NCBI GenBank assembly: GCA_943846735.1
Contig: OX044364.1
Location: 1,488,001-1,552,000, forward strand
DNA: 64,000 bases
Reading direction: 5' to 3'
Source of the DNA: CAJQLB01 sp905479065
GTDB lineage: Bacteria; Bacteroidota; Bacteroidia; Flavobacteriales; Flavobacteriaceae
This document shows positions 1 through 7,779 of the stretch, piece by piece. The position numbers and the translations under genes were made by a program. Below the pieces are notes generated by a model that was not told the origin of the DNA, did no database searches, and saw only the letters and a list, made by a program, of their open reading frames with translations. How positions within the stretch are numbered: position 1 is the stretch's first letter; each line of letters opens with the position of its first letter.

Positions 1-479
1 AATTTTAAAGTTCCACCACTTATTGTAGCCATTTGAAAGCCCATACCAAGAAGAAAGTTTCCATCAAATGGATACCAATTTGAAGATGTAGTGTAGTTTT
101 CCCACTCATTCCAATAATTATCATAGTATCCTATCGCGTAAGCATCACCATTAGAGGCTAAAGTTGAAGCGTTTGCAGTAACAAATGAGTTAATAGATTG
201 CCCCTCTACCGGAGCGCCTATTAAATCCCACTCATTAGTTCCTACAGAATTAACATACCTATTATAGGATATATTTCCAGTAACAGATCCGCCAATAATA
301 ATGGATGAAAACTCATCAGAGTCTGAGTTTAATGTAAAGGTTCCAGAGTTTGAGAAATTTCCACTCATGGTCACAGCTCCTGTTTTTTCGATCGTAAAAC
401 TTTTGCCTGAAGCAACTGTGATGTTTTGAGCTTTTGTCAAAAAGGATACAAAACATAGTAATAGTGTTAACTTTTTCAT
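1..479 (-). CDS. Secreted protein of unknown function, N-terminal part only
   Basis: The minus strand has an open frame from an ATG at 479 to the window edge, so only about 159 residues are visible and the C-terminus lies outside. The first 19 residues are a signal peptide (MKKL, a hydrophobic stretch, then TKAQ). The rest is rich in Ser, Thr, Asn and Gly and looks like beta-sheet repeats of a secreted protein (for example SGNFSNSGTFTLNS). Bacteroidota proteins that start this way often end in a type IX secretion sorting domain, but that end is not visible. It lies 6 bases downstream of the S74-domain gene on the same strand and may be cotranscribed with it. I recognise no enzymatic motif. 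Confidence 0.75.
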   Translation of the reverse strand, partial: MKKLTLLLCFVSFLTKAQNITVASGKSFTIEKTGAVTMSGNFSNSGTFTLNSDSDEFSSIIIGGSVTGNISYNRYVNSVGTNEWDLIGAPVEGQSINSFVTANASTLASNGDAYAIGYYDNYWNEWENYTTSSNWYPFDGNFLLGMGFQMATISGGTLK

Positions 480-485
480 GATATT

Positions 486-2327
486 TTAGTTATCAGAAAT
501 TAATTTTTCTACTAATTTTTCTAATCTTGAAATCTTATCGTCTTGTTCTTTAAGCGCATTAATAAGCACCGGTACAAGCCCTTGATAGTTTACCGCCAGC
601 ATGTCTTTATCATCTGTTGTAACTAGTTCTGGAAATACTTTTTGAATATCCTGAGCCAATACGCCAATTTTTTGTTTACCGTTCTTTTTCATTGTGTAAC
701 GCTTCCCATCAATTAGCAGTAGTTTGGCAAGAGTAGAGCCCAAAGACATAATATTTGCTTTAAGTCGTGCATCTGAAGAAACCACAACATCGCCACCTAT
801 TGTCATATTTCCAGTAAAACTACCTTCTCCTGCGTACACTTTAGCTCCAGAATCTTCTCCCATATAAACTGCAGTTACATCATCATTTCCAAGAACTACA
901 GAGTTATCTGCTTGCCCAGTAGCCTCATATCCAATAATGGTTTGATTAGTAGCATTATCGGTGCTTGCCATTGCATTATAACCATATGCAGTATTGTTAG
1001 CTCCTGTGATGTTAGTTTGTAAAGAAAAATAACCAGATGCTGTATTGTAATTTCCTGTAGTATTATTAGTTAAAGATTCATAACCAGATGCGGTATTGTG
1101 ACTCCCTGCGGTATTATAGTATAAAGAATACACCCCAGATGCTGTATTTTTGATCCCTGTGGTGTTATTATATAAAGATCTAAGCCCAGATGCGCTATTG
1201 TCACTTCCTGTGGTGTTATAATGTAAAGATTTATGTCCAGATGCGGTGTTGTTACTTCCTGTGGTGTTCTCATATAAAGATTCTCTTCCAGATGCGGTGT
1301 TGTTACTTCCTGTGGTGTTATAATGTAAAGATTTATACCCAGACGCGGTATTTTCGTCTCCTTCAGTGTTGTTATATAAAGCTTTATACCCAGATGCGGT
1401 ATTTTGGTCCCCTGTAGTATTAAGATATAAAGAATACGCCCCAGATGCAGTGTTGTCTTCCCCTTCGGTGTTGGAAAATAAAGATTCATACCCAGATGCG
1501 GTGTTGTTACTTCCTGTGGTATTAGAATTTAAAGCATTACGCCCTGAAGCTGTATTGTAACCTCCTGTACTATTAGTAGGTGGATTACCAAGAAACATTG
1601 AATTACTATCAACTAAAACATCGGTAAGGTCATTTAAACTTGAAGCACTTCCAGTAATTCCTGTTAACTGTGAACCATCACCAACAAAAGATGCTGCATA
1701 AACAGTAGCTCCAGAATCTTCTCCCATATAAACTGCAGTTACATCATCATTTCCAAGAACTACAGAGTTATCTGCTTGCCCAGTAGCCTCATATCCAATA
1801 ATGATTTGATTAGTAGCATTATCGGTGCTTGCCTTTGCATTGTAACCAAATGCGGTATTGTAACTCCCTGTGGTGTTAGTTTGTAAAGAAAACATCCCAG
1901 ATGCTGCATTGTAACTTCCTGTGGTGTTGGAATTTAAAGATTTATACCCAGATGCGGTATTTTCTTCACCTGTGGTGTTGGAATATAAAGATTTATACCC
2001 AGATGCCGTATTTCTGAAACCTGTGGTGTTGGAATATAAAGATTCATCCCCAGATGCTGTATTGAAATTACCTGTGGTGTTGGAATATAAAGATTCATTC
2101 CCAGATGCTGTATTGAAATTACCTGTGGTGTTGTAAAATAAAGATTGCTGCCCATATGCAGTGTTTTCATACCCTGTGGTGTTGGATTTTAGAGATTGAT
2201 ATCCAAATGCACTATTAAAAACACCTGAAGTGTTCGAATTAAGAGATTCTGTTCCAAAATTAGTATTGGTTTGTGCACTGACTGTAAATGCAATAGTTAA
2301 TGCTAAAAGTGTAAATTTTTTTTTCAT
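486..2327 (-). CDS. Secreted repeat protein with C-terminal S74 chaperone domain
   Basis: 613 residues: signal peptide 1-18 (ends VSAQ). Eight 17-residue repeats follow at 21-156 (consensus NTASGYxSLxxNTTGxx), then a linker module at 157-257, eleven more repeats at 258-444, a second copy of part of the linker at 445-494, and the C-terminal domain from about 517. That domain is the peptidase S74 / intramolecular chaperone of endosialidase-type trimeric fibres. Its S-D-x-R-x-K motif (S518, K523) fits the Ser-Lys dyad used for autocleavage in that family. A short coiled coil (residues 595-611) closes the protein. The repeats resemble the YadA-head beta-roll family. Such proteins normally form trimeric fibres; here the chaperone would aid folding and then may be cut off. 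No YadA membrane anchor and no phage genes are present, so how it stays on the cell is unclear. Confidence 0.85.
   Translation of the reverse strand: MKKKFTLLALTIAFTVSAQTNTNFGTESLNSNTSGVFNSAFGYQSLKSNTTGYENTAYGQQSLFYNTTGNFNTASGNESLYSNTTGNFNTASGDESLYSNTTGFRNTASGYKSLYSNTTGEENTASGYKSLNSNTTGSYNAASGMFSLQTNTTGSYNTAFGYNAKASTDNATNQIIIGYEATGQADNSVVLGNDDVTAVYMGEDSGATVYAASFVGDGSQLTGITGSASSLNDLTDVLVDSNSMFLGNPPTNSTGGYNTASGRNALNSNTTGSNNTASGYESLFSNTEGEDNTASGAYSLYLNTTGDQNTASGYKALYNNTEGDENTASGYKSLHYNTTGSNNTASGRESLYENTTGSNNTASGHKSLHYNTTGSDNSASGLRSLYNNTTGIKNTASGVYSLYYNTAGSHNTASGYESLTNNTTGNYNTASGYFSLQTNITGANNTAYGYNAMASTDNATNQTIIGYEATGQADNSVVLGNDDVTAVYMGEDSGAKVYAGEGSFTGNMTIGGDVVVSSDARLKANIMSLGSTLAKLLLIDGKRYTMKKNGKQKIGVLAQDIQKVFPELVTTDDKDMLAVNYQGLVPVLINALKEQDDKISRLEKLVEKLISDN
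846..995. repeat. Internal 150-bp duplication, copy 1
   Basis: This stretch encodes residues 445-494 of the S74 protein and is nearly identical to 1710-1859 (residues 157-206); 47 of 50 encoded residues match. It is the non-repeat module that follows each block of 17-residue repeats, so the protein seems to have arisen by duplicating a whole block plus module. Confidence 0.85.
996..1556. repeat. Tandem 51-bp coding repeats, 11 copies
   Basis: Eleven in-frame 51-bp units encode the 17-residue repeats at residues 258-444 of the S74 protein. Units differ at the variable positions (for example YKSLHY, RESLYE, AYSLYL) while the frame TASG..SL..NTTG is kept. The regular spacing is coding, not CRISPR. 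Confidence 0.85.
1710..1859. repeat. Internal 150-bp duplication, copy 2
   Basis: Encodes residues 157-206 of the S74 protein and is the partner of 846-995. The nucleotide sequences match almost base for base, including synonymous positions, which points to a recent duplication or to gene conversion. Confidence 0.85.
1860..2267. repeat. Tandem 51-bp coding repeats, 8 copies
   Basis: Eight 51-bp units encode the N-terminal repeat block (residues 21-156). The first two or three units nearest the signal peptide are more divergent (FGTE, FGYQ, YGQQ) than the later TASG units, as expected if expansion took place inside the block. Confidence 0.8.
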
Positions 2328-2341
2328 AGTAAATTATGATA

Positions 2342-3700
2342 TTATTCTTGTTTGGTAATTAATTCTTTGAACATTTCTTTTAATTCGTCTATTTCTGATT
2401 GTTGTTCTTTCATTTTTCCGTCTTGCTCTTTAAGTGCATTAATAAGCACGGGTACAAGCCCTTGATAGTTTACCGCCAACATGTCTTTATCATCTGTTGT
2501 AACGAGTTCTGGAAATACTTTTTGTATGTCTTGAGCCAATACGCCTATCTTTTGTTTGCCGTCTTTTTTCACTGTGTAACGCTTCCCATCAATTAGTAGT
2601 AGTTTGGCAAGTGTAGAGCCTAGCGATACAATATTTGCTTTAAGTCGTGCATCTGAAGAAACCACAACATCGCCACTTACTGTTAAGTCATTACTAACAG
2701 TAGCGTTTCCATTATACATTACTTTAAAGGCATCAGATTTTACAGCGTTAGTGCCATTTCCGATCACAAAAGCAGTATTTCCAATATTGGGTAGTGTTCC
2801 GTCAACAGTAACCGTTGAACCGCTTAAATTGTATGTACCAATCACAAGAGAACCATAATCACTAGCTATAGTACCTTTTCCCATTACTGTAGAGGCAGAT
2901 CCACTTGCTGTTGTTTGATATCCTGTTGCAGTAGAAGAATTACCACTTGCAGATGTCTCATGTCCCATTGCGGTTGCGTACAACTCACTCGCAGATGTAG
3001 AACGTCCCATTGCTATAGAACTACCTCCAGATGCTGATGTGAGATAACCCATAGCAATCGAATTATCGCCGCCTGCTGTTGTCTCTTTCCCCATGGCTGA
3101 AGAGGAAGCTCCACTTGCCGTTGTTTGATATCCTGTTGCTGTAGAAGAATTACCACTTGCTGTTGTCTCATGTCCCATTGCGGTTGCATATAATTCTGTT
3201 GCAGATGTAGATCGTCCCATTGCTGTAGAGGAACCACCACTGGCATTTGCTAGATAGCCTAAAGCTGTAGAGAAGTCTCCACTGGCTGTTGTTTGATATC
3301 CCATTGATGAAGATGATTCACCACTTGCAGTTGTTAGATGCCCCATAGCCGTTGAGTATAATGCATCTGCTAATGTCTGACGCCCCATTGCTGTAGAGCT
3401 ACCTCCATAAGCATTTGTTAGGAATCCAATTGCTGTAGAGTAGTTTCCAGTTGCTTCTGTCTCACGTCCCATTGCTGTAGATGTTTCCCCACTTGCTGTT
3501 GTTAGATGCCCCATAGCTGAAGAGTAGTGTCCACTTGCTAATGTCTCACGCCCCATTGCTGTAGAAGCAACTCCACTTGCTGTTGTTTGTAGTCCAATCG
3601 CAGAAGCAGTGGCTCCGCTATTTGTTGTACTACTGGTAGCAATTTGAGCACTAACTGTAAAACCGATGGTTAATATTATAAATGTAAATAGTATCTTCAT
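2342..3700 (-). CDS. Secreted YadA-head-repeat protein with S74 chaperone domain
   Basis: 452 residues. Signal peptide 1-19 (ends VSAQ), then eighteen 14-residue repeats at about 39-290 (TTASGxxSTAMGxx), the classic YadA/Hep_Hag head repeat that builds a left-handed beta-roll trimer. A short beta-rich linker follows, then an S74 intramolecular chaperone domain from 348 (S349 and K354 in the S-D-x-R-x-K motif) and a C-terminal coiled coil at about 425-450. The first 80 residues of the chaperone domain match those of the upstream-numbered neighbour at 77 of 80 positions although the repeat parts are unrelated, so the domain was copied or is being homogenised. The two genes are 14 bases apart on the same strand. 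Probably a surface or secreted fibre; the ligand is unknown. Confidence 0.85.
   Translation of the reverse strand: MKILFTFIILTIGFTVSAQIATSSTTNSGATASAIGLQTTASGVASTAMGRETLASGHYSSAMGHLTTASGETSTAMGRETEATGNYSTAIGFLTNAYGGSSTAMGRQTLADALYSTAMGHLTTASGESSSSMGYQTTASGDFSTALGYLANASGGSSTAMGRSTSATELYATAMGHETTASGNSSTATGYQTTASGASSSAMGKETTAGGDNSIAMGYLTSASGGSSIAMGRSTSASELYATAMGHETSASGNSSTATGYQTTASGSASTVMGKGTIASDYGSLVIGTYNLSGSTVTVDGTLPNIGNTAFVIGNGTNAVKSDAFKVMYNGNATVSNDLTVSGDVVVSSDARLKANIVSLGSTLAKLLLIDGKRYTVKKDGKQKIGVLAQDIQKVFPELVTTDDKDMLAVNYQGLVPVLINALKEQDGKMKEQQSEIDELKEMFKELITKQE
2831..3586. repeat. Tandem 42-bp coding repeats, 18 copies
   Basis: Eighteen 42-bp units encode the YadA-head repeats. There is also a higher-order period: a block of about five units (containing GGSS.AMGRSTSA.ELYATAMGHE) occurs twice in succession, so expansion happened in multi-unit steps. 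Confidence 0.8.
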
Positions 3701-4348
3701 TATTGATAATTATAGGATTAATTTTTTTTCTATTTAATAATAAATATTCTTCAAAATGAAAATAAGGGTAATATTAGTTCTTATAATTTGTGGAGACAAA
3801 AGTTAAATTTTTAATAAAACATCTTTTTTTTTAATTTTTTGTCAAAAACATCACTTTTTGTAATTTGAAAGTAACTTTATATTTCTGGGGTTCAATTTAT
3901 AACACATAATATGTTTCTTGTAACGGTGTTAGCCTTTTAGTTCATTTTATAATATCTTAATATCGCGCATAAATTTTCAGGCTTATTTTATGTTAAAAAT
4001 CTATATATGTTATCCGATAAAAATAATATTACAGGTTGTTATAATTACTTTGTTTTGAGAGCAAAGTACAATCAAAATGCACGCACCATAACAATTATTC
4101 GTGCTGGTTTAATGCTGTCTAAAAACCAATCTATAATAGCATAAATAGGTATTCTAAGTCTTAGAATATAGAAAGAAGTTAAAGGAGATATATTCTTTAA
4201 GCAAGAAAAGGTTCGCGAAGTATAAAACAGACGCTTTATTAAAAAAGATTGAGTTATTTAAAACCATTTTAAGTGTTCTTCAAAAGCGTTTAACTTATCT
4301 AAATCTTGCAAGAAAAAGTTCGATAATTGGAGTGGGGTGTGTACATAT

Positions 4349-4391
4349 AAAATCCGTATAATGCTTATAAACAGTATTTTACGGTTTTTTT
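4349..4391 (+). terminator. Orphan terminator-like hairpin
   Basis: Arms 4349-4362 and 4376-4389 pair at 12 of 14 positions around a core CCGTA/TACGG, and the right arm runs into a T tract. By shape it is a plus-strand factor-independent terminator, but no plus-strand gene precedes it. Confidence 0.45.
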
Positions 4392-4554
4392 ATATCTAAT
4401 TTAGTCAGTATTTAGTCAGCAATTTTGATTTTAGTTGAATTCAAAAGATTGATTTTAAGTACTGATATTTAGTGAATTCATTGAAAAGTCACTTAAATCA
4501 TTGATTTTTATACTTATTGTACAGCTGTTATTATTCAATAAAATGGCATAAAAA

Positions 4555-4580
4555 AAGGCTTACCAATTGAGATAAACCTT
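4555..4580 (-). terminator. Terminator-like hairpin pointing left
   Basis: AAGGCTTA at 4555-4562 pairs with TAAACCTT at 4573-4580 with one mismatch. The run of A on the left becomes a T tract on the minus strand. No minus-strand gene lies directly upstream of it. Confidence 0.4.
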
Positions 4581-4689
4581 ATTTTTAAATAACTGACTGA
4601 TTCAGGTATTAACTAACTAAATACAAAATTACCATTAAACAGGTATTCTAATGTTAAATAAATATAAAATAAACGTTATACAATTAAAA

Positions 4690-4711
4690 AGCCCTACATA
4701 TCTGTAAGGCT
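4690..4711 (-). terminator. Terminator-like hairpin pointing left
   Basis: AGCCCTACA (4690-4698) pairs with TGTAAGGCT (4703-4711) with one mismatch and a 4-base loop; the A run to its left is a T tract on the minus strand. Like its neighbour it has no minus-strand gene to serve. Confidence 0.45.
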
Positions 4712-4766
4712 TGTAAGTATTGTTTTATTGAGTGTAATTATTCTTTAATTTTACAAATTTTATTTT

Positions 4767-5087
4767 ATGAAAAAAGTATTTGCCATATTGTGCATTGTAG
4801 GAATAGCTTTCCCTTACTATTACATCTTTAAATTTATTGAAGCAAATAATTGGGAATGGTCTACTTCACTATTTTTTGAACAAATTCATCAGAATTATGC
4901 AATGACTATTTTAATAGCTGATTTAACTATTGCAGCCACATCTTTTCTTATTTTTCTTATTTACAGATTAAGAGTAAAAGCAATCAGTAAAAATCAGTTC
5001 ATAAAGTATTTGATTTCTTTATTTATGGTTGGCTTTTCATTAGCCCTACCATTATATCTATATGACAATTATGAAAAGAATAACTAA
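4767..5087 (+). CDS. DUF2834 family small membrane protein
   Basis: 106 residues with three predicted membrane segments: about 4-24, 47-67 (ADLTIAATSFLIFLIYR) and 80-98. The combination of an N-terminal FPY after the first helix, the DLTIAA motif at the start of the second helix and a closing GFSLALPLYLY is characteristic of DUF2834, a family of about 100-residue inner-membrane proteins of unknown function. The length matches the family. It is preceded by the non-coding stretch and followed by an 83-base gap and another tiny membrane protein on the same strand. Confidence 0.8.
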   Translation: MKKVFAILCIVGIAFPYYYIFKFIEANNWEWSTSLFFEQIHQNYAMTILIADLTIAATSFLIFLIYRLRVKAISKNQFIKYLISLFMVGFSLALPLYLYDNYEKNN

Positions 5088-5110
5088 ACCATAGGCATAT
5101 CCTCTTCTTT
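5082..5110. repeat. Short repeat at stop codon, copy 1
   Basis: The sequence around and after the stop of the DUF2834 gene (AACTAAACC, TAG, then TATCCTCTTCTTT) recurs at 5335-5360 after the next small gene, with a 3-base insertion here. Read on the minus strand it gives a protein end KEEDMPMV followed by a stop. Confidence 0.6.
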
Positions 5111-5170
5111 CAGTTCAGCTATTTCTAAACCTCGTAAGTAGGTTAAACTTACTTTAATTATATTTGAAGT

Positions 5171-5347
5171 ATGAAAAAACTAATACTGATTTTTGTAATT
5201 ATAATAGCTTCATTAAACTTATTATACACTTTTGGCTATCAAGGCGAGCCAATGAGTCAATTAGAGTTTTTGTCAAGAACCCTTGGGAGTATGGTTATCC
5301 TCATAATCTCAATTATACAACTAAGTAAAGTAACAACTAAACCGTAG
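5171..5347 (+). CDS. Small membrane protein, 58 residues
   Basis: An ATG at 5171 opens a 58-codon frame ending in TAG at 5345-5347. The product starts MKKLILIFVIIIASLN, a hydrophobic helix, followed by a short polar segment (QGEPMSQLEF) and a second hydrophobic helix around 40-50 (GSMVILIISIIQL), so it looks like a two-helix membrane protein. I recognise no family. Support comes from its position after the DUF2834 gene, the sensible topology and the shared repeat at both stop codons. It might also be a chance frame in AT-rich DNA. Confidence 0.55.
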   Translation: MKKLILIFVIIIASLNLLYTFGYQGEPMSQLEFLSRTLGSMVILIISIIQLSKVTTKP

Positions 5348-5360
5348 TATCCTCTTCTTT
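5335..5360. repeat. Short repeat at stop codon, copy 2
   Basis: Partner of 5082-5110. On the minus strand it reads as a tail KEEDTTV and a stop, similar to the tail read from copy 1. Confidence 0.6.
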
Positions 5361-5413
5361 AATTATCAATTCACTAAAATATTGTAGCTTCGTTTATAAA
5401 TCACAATGAACTC

Positions 5414-6610
5414 ATGCGCGCATTACTTTTTTTAGTAGTAGTAGTATTTTTATCTTGCGAAAAAGACAATAAATCCATCAACTGTGTTTTTGAACCATCC
5501 CTACAAACCTTTTCTGCCACAGACATAACAGTATCATCTGCTAATATATCAGGTACCATAAGCGCAGTATCTGAAGGTTGCGATATTGCACTCGGCGAGA
5601 GACGGGGATTTGTCTACGCAAGTTCACCCTCCCCTTCAACCAATGATCAATTAATAAATCTCTATGACTCAGAAATTAGTACAACACTTCAAAATTTAGA
5701 GTCCAACACGCAGTATTATGCAAGGACCTTTATTTCAAATAGTCTTGGTGATTTTTATGGTAATGAAATTAGTTTCAACACATCAAATTCCATTAACTAT
5801 GGCGTGAATGAATATAGTGTATTATTTCAAGGTCTCAACCGTAATTACCTTGTTTATATTCCAGAATCGTATGATGCAGATATCCCAACATCCTTATTGT
5901 TTGCTTTTCATGGCTATGGAAGTAGCAATTTGTTTTTAATGAGCTATTCAGGATTTAATGACATTGCCACCCAAGAAAATTTTATTGTGGTTTATCCACA
6001 AGGTAGTCCTCTTTTCGGAATCTCACATTGGAATGTGGGTGGGTGGACATCTGATAGCACAACAGATGACATTGCTTTTACTGATTTTTTAATCACTACC
6101 ATGAAAGACAGCTATAATATTAACGAAGATAGAATTTATGCTACAGGTATGTCAAACGGAGGGTTTATGAGTTTTTTATTAGCTTGTCAAATGAGTGATA
6201 CGTTTGCCGCAATCGCTTCGGTAACTGGATCTATGACTCCTGAGACTTTAGATAATTGCGACCCTGTAAGAGAAGTTCCTGTGCTACAAATACATGGAAC
6301 AAATGATTTGGTTGTCTCATATAATGGTTTTGAGTCTTGGACCACCCCCATTGAGACGGTTTTAAATTACTGGGTAAGCAACAACGCATGCAACGAAACT
6401 CCGCAGATTGTAAGTTTAAACGATGTAGATCTCAACAATAATATCACTGTCGATGAAATTACTTTTGACAATGGGACAAACGAATCCATCGTAAAACATT
6501 TTAAGGTGTATGGAGGTGGGCATACCTGGTTTGATAACGCTGATATTGATACAAGTTCACTAATTTGGGAGTTTTTATCCTCTTTTAACATTAACGGACC
6601 AAACAATTAA
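5414..6610 (+). CDS. Esterase lipoprotein, PHB-depolymerase/LpqC type
   Basis: 398 residues. A lipobox ends at C15 (VFLSC), so the protein is probably anchored in the outer membrane. Residues about 30-125 look like a fibronectin-III/Ig-type beta domain. Residues 130-395 form an alpha/beta hydrolase of the Esterase_phb family (poly-hydroxybutyrate depolymerase, feruloyl and acetyl-xylan esterases). The oxyanion HG is at 166-167, the nucleophile elbow GMSNGG has S247, the acid is D298 (HGTND) and the histidine H370 (GGGHTW). It would cut ester bonds in polymers or acylated glycans outside the cell; the substrate cannot be told. Its stop overlaps the next start by one base, so the two genes are translationally coupled. 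Confidence 0.85.
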   Translation: MRALLFLVVVVFLSCEKDNKSINCVFEPSLQTFSATDITVSSANISGTISAVSEGCDIALGERRGFVYASSPSPSTNDQLINLYDSEISTTLQNLESNTQYYARTFISNSLGDFYGNEISFNTSNSINYGVNEYSVLFQGLNRNYLVYIPESYDADIPTSLLFAFHGYGSSNLFLMSYSGFNDIATQENFIVVYPQGSPLFGISHWNVGGWTSDSTTDDIAFTDFLITTMKDSYNINEDRIYATGMSNGGFMSFLLACQMSDTFAAIASVTGSMTPETLDNCDPVREVPVLQIHGTNDLVVSYNGFESWTTPIETVLNYWVSNNACNETPQIVSLNDVDLNNNITVDEITFDNGTNESIVKHFKVYGGGHTWFDNADIDTSSLIWEFLSSFNINGPNN

Positions 6611-7107
6611 TGATAAGAAAGGCCACCTTTGATGATATTGATGTAATTCTTGGGATTACTAAGGCCTGTGCAACTTACATGATTGATCAAGGAATCTATC
6701 AGTGGAACGACCAATATCCTAATCGAAAAACGTTTGAAAATGACGTGAAACGTTCTGAATTATATCTTGTCGAGCACAATAAAAAAGTAGTCGGTTGCAT
6801 TGTGTTAACACCTGTAAAAGATGATGAATATGTTCCAATACAATGGTTTACCAAAGATCACAACATATACATTCATCGTTTAGCTGTGCATCCTACCTTT
6901 CAAGGGCAAGGTGTTGCCCAGCAACTTATGACCTTTGCCGAAAAATTTGCTCAAGAAAAAGGGTATTTATCTGTTAGATTAGATACCTTCTCGAGGAATA
7001 ATCGTAATCAAAAATTTTACGAAACTAGAGGATACAAACGCTTAGGAACTATTTATTTTCCTCTGCAAAGTGATCACCCTTTTTTTTGCTATGAACTTGT
7101 TTTTTAA
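6610..7107 (+). CDS. GNAT family N-acetyltransferase
   Basis: 165 residues with a single GNAT fold: the N-terminal IRKATFDDIDVI strand, a central strand IYIHRLAVHPTFQGQGVAQQL that holds the acetyl-CoA pyrophosphate loop (Q/R-x-x-G-x-G/A type), and a C-terminal RNNRNQKFYETRGYKRLG segment. It transfers an acetyl group from acetyl-CoA to an unknown amine. The start overlaps the esterase stop as TAATG, so both are likely on one transcript although their roles do not obviously match. Confidence 0.85.
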   Translation: MIRKATFDDIDVILGITKACATYMIDQGIYQWNDQYPNRKTFENDVKRSELYLVEHNKKVVGCIVLTPVKDDEYVPIQWFTKDHNIYIHRLAVHPTFQGQGVAQQLMTFAEKFAQEKGYLSVRLDTFSRNNRNQKFYETRGYKRLGTIYFPLQSDHPFFCYELVF

Positions 7108-7124
7108 ATTACAAAGTTGTCCAA

Positions 7125-7677
7125 TTATTTAGCGGCAGTCCATTTGTATTACGACATTGTCTTTCCAATGAATACATTCACTTTTGAATCAATTGGATTC
7201 CCACTGGCTCTTCTCTTGTTGCCACTTGACCACAATGCCATTTAGCATCCGAAATTGGACCATTAATATGATTTCAAAACTGAAATATCATATGATTGCC
7301 GTACATTTCAATTTTATTATCATCTTATTTAATTTGGGACCTTCCGTTAATTTATCATGTGCAAATAGGAAATTATGCAGCGTTTTTTCTCTCTATTCAA
7401 GATAATTAAAACCATCCTGAGTAAAATCAAATTCTTTGTTGTTGAAGGTAGATATTAAACCTAACGACAGGCCATAAATATGTTCAATAATTTGCAATGT
7501 GGTCCAGCTATCATCACTTGGCTTGTAATCTAGATGAGATTGATTGATAGAAGCAGTAGCTCAGTAATATCGATATCCAAGTCCTTCAATAAGACAACAC
7601 AGAATACTAGTTGGTGAATAAGTTGACGGATAATCACCTATTTCCTGAAAGGGCAACTCTTTATTGTTTGAGTGCAT
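7125..7677 (-). pseudogene. Decayed DinB-family gene
   Basis: Read on the minus strand from an ATG at 7677, the sequence gives protein text typical of Bacteroidota DinB-like proteins: SWTTLQIIEHIYGLSL in the first half, and near the end INGPISDAKWHCGQV followed by SGNPIDSKVNVFIGK. It needs at least two frame changes, and in-frame stops interrupt it after RYY, after YLE and again near CTAII. The His of the metal site (IIEHIYG) and of the last helix (WHCGQV) are still present, so the decay is recent. No intact copy is seen in this window. Confidence 0.75.
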
Positions 7678-7702
7678 CTTGATGTTATAAAGACCAAATC
7701 AA

Positions 7703-7734
7703 AAAAAAGACCCTCATCTCTGAAGGCCTTTTTT
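7703..7734 (-). terminator. Bidirectional-looking terminator
   Basis: AAAAAAGACC (7703-7712) pairs with GGCCTTTTTT (7725-7734) with one mismatch. It lies between the decayed DinB gene and the small gene at 7780-8046, which would run into it on the minus strand. Confidence 0.55.
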
Positions 7735-7779
7735 CGCTATTAATCAATATTTGTACTATTCAAATAAGGTCTTGTTATT

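Larger units (their letters stand above)
3701..4766. other. Long non-coding stretch with orphan hairpins
   Basis: About 1.07 kb without a convincing gene on either strand. Stops occur in all frames. It must hold the promoter of the minus-strand fibre gene at its left end; I see no clear TTG/TAnnTTTG pair there. Three terminator-like hairpins (4349-4391, 4555-4580, 4690-4711) have no matching gene next to them, which suggests that genes once present here have been lost. Confidence 0.6.

Noticed and set aside
1190..2170. Several open frames on the plus strand and in other minus frames inside the repeat gene
   Set aside because: They exist only because the coding repeat keeps other frames open; their proteins are repetitive artefacts.
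996..2267. Regularly spaced 51-bp repeats that could be taken for a CRISPR array
   Set aside because: The whole stretch is one open frame with 17-residue protein repeats and a signal peptide; repeats are adjacent and there are no unique spacers or cas genes.
486..3700. Prophage tail-fibre remnant, suggested by the S74 domains
   Set aside because: Both proteins have signal peptides and no structural, lysis or integration gene lies nearby.
4060..4260. Protein-like text in one plus-strand frame (around ARTITIIRAGLMLSKNQ)
   Set aside because: Stops interrupt it within a few dozen codons and I recognise no family; not enough to call a pseudogene.
4400..4419. Direct repeat TTTAGTCAG twice with an 11-base period, as a possible attachment or iteron site
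   Set aside because: Only two copies, no recombinase or replication gene nearby.
7184..7405. Open frame of 73 codons on the plus strand
   Set aside because: It lies opposite the decayed DinB-family gene, which explains the sequence better, and its product has no protein character.
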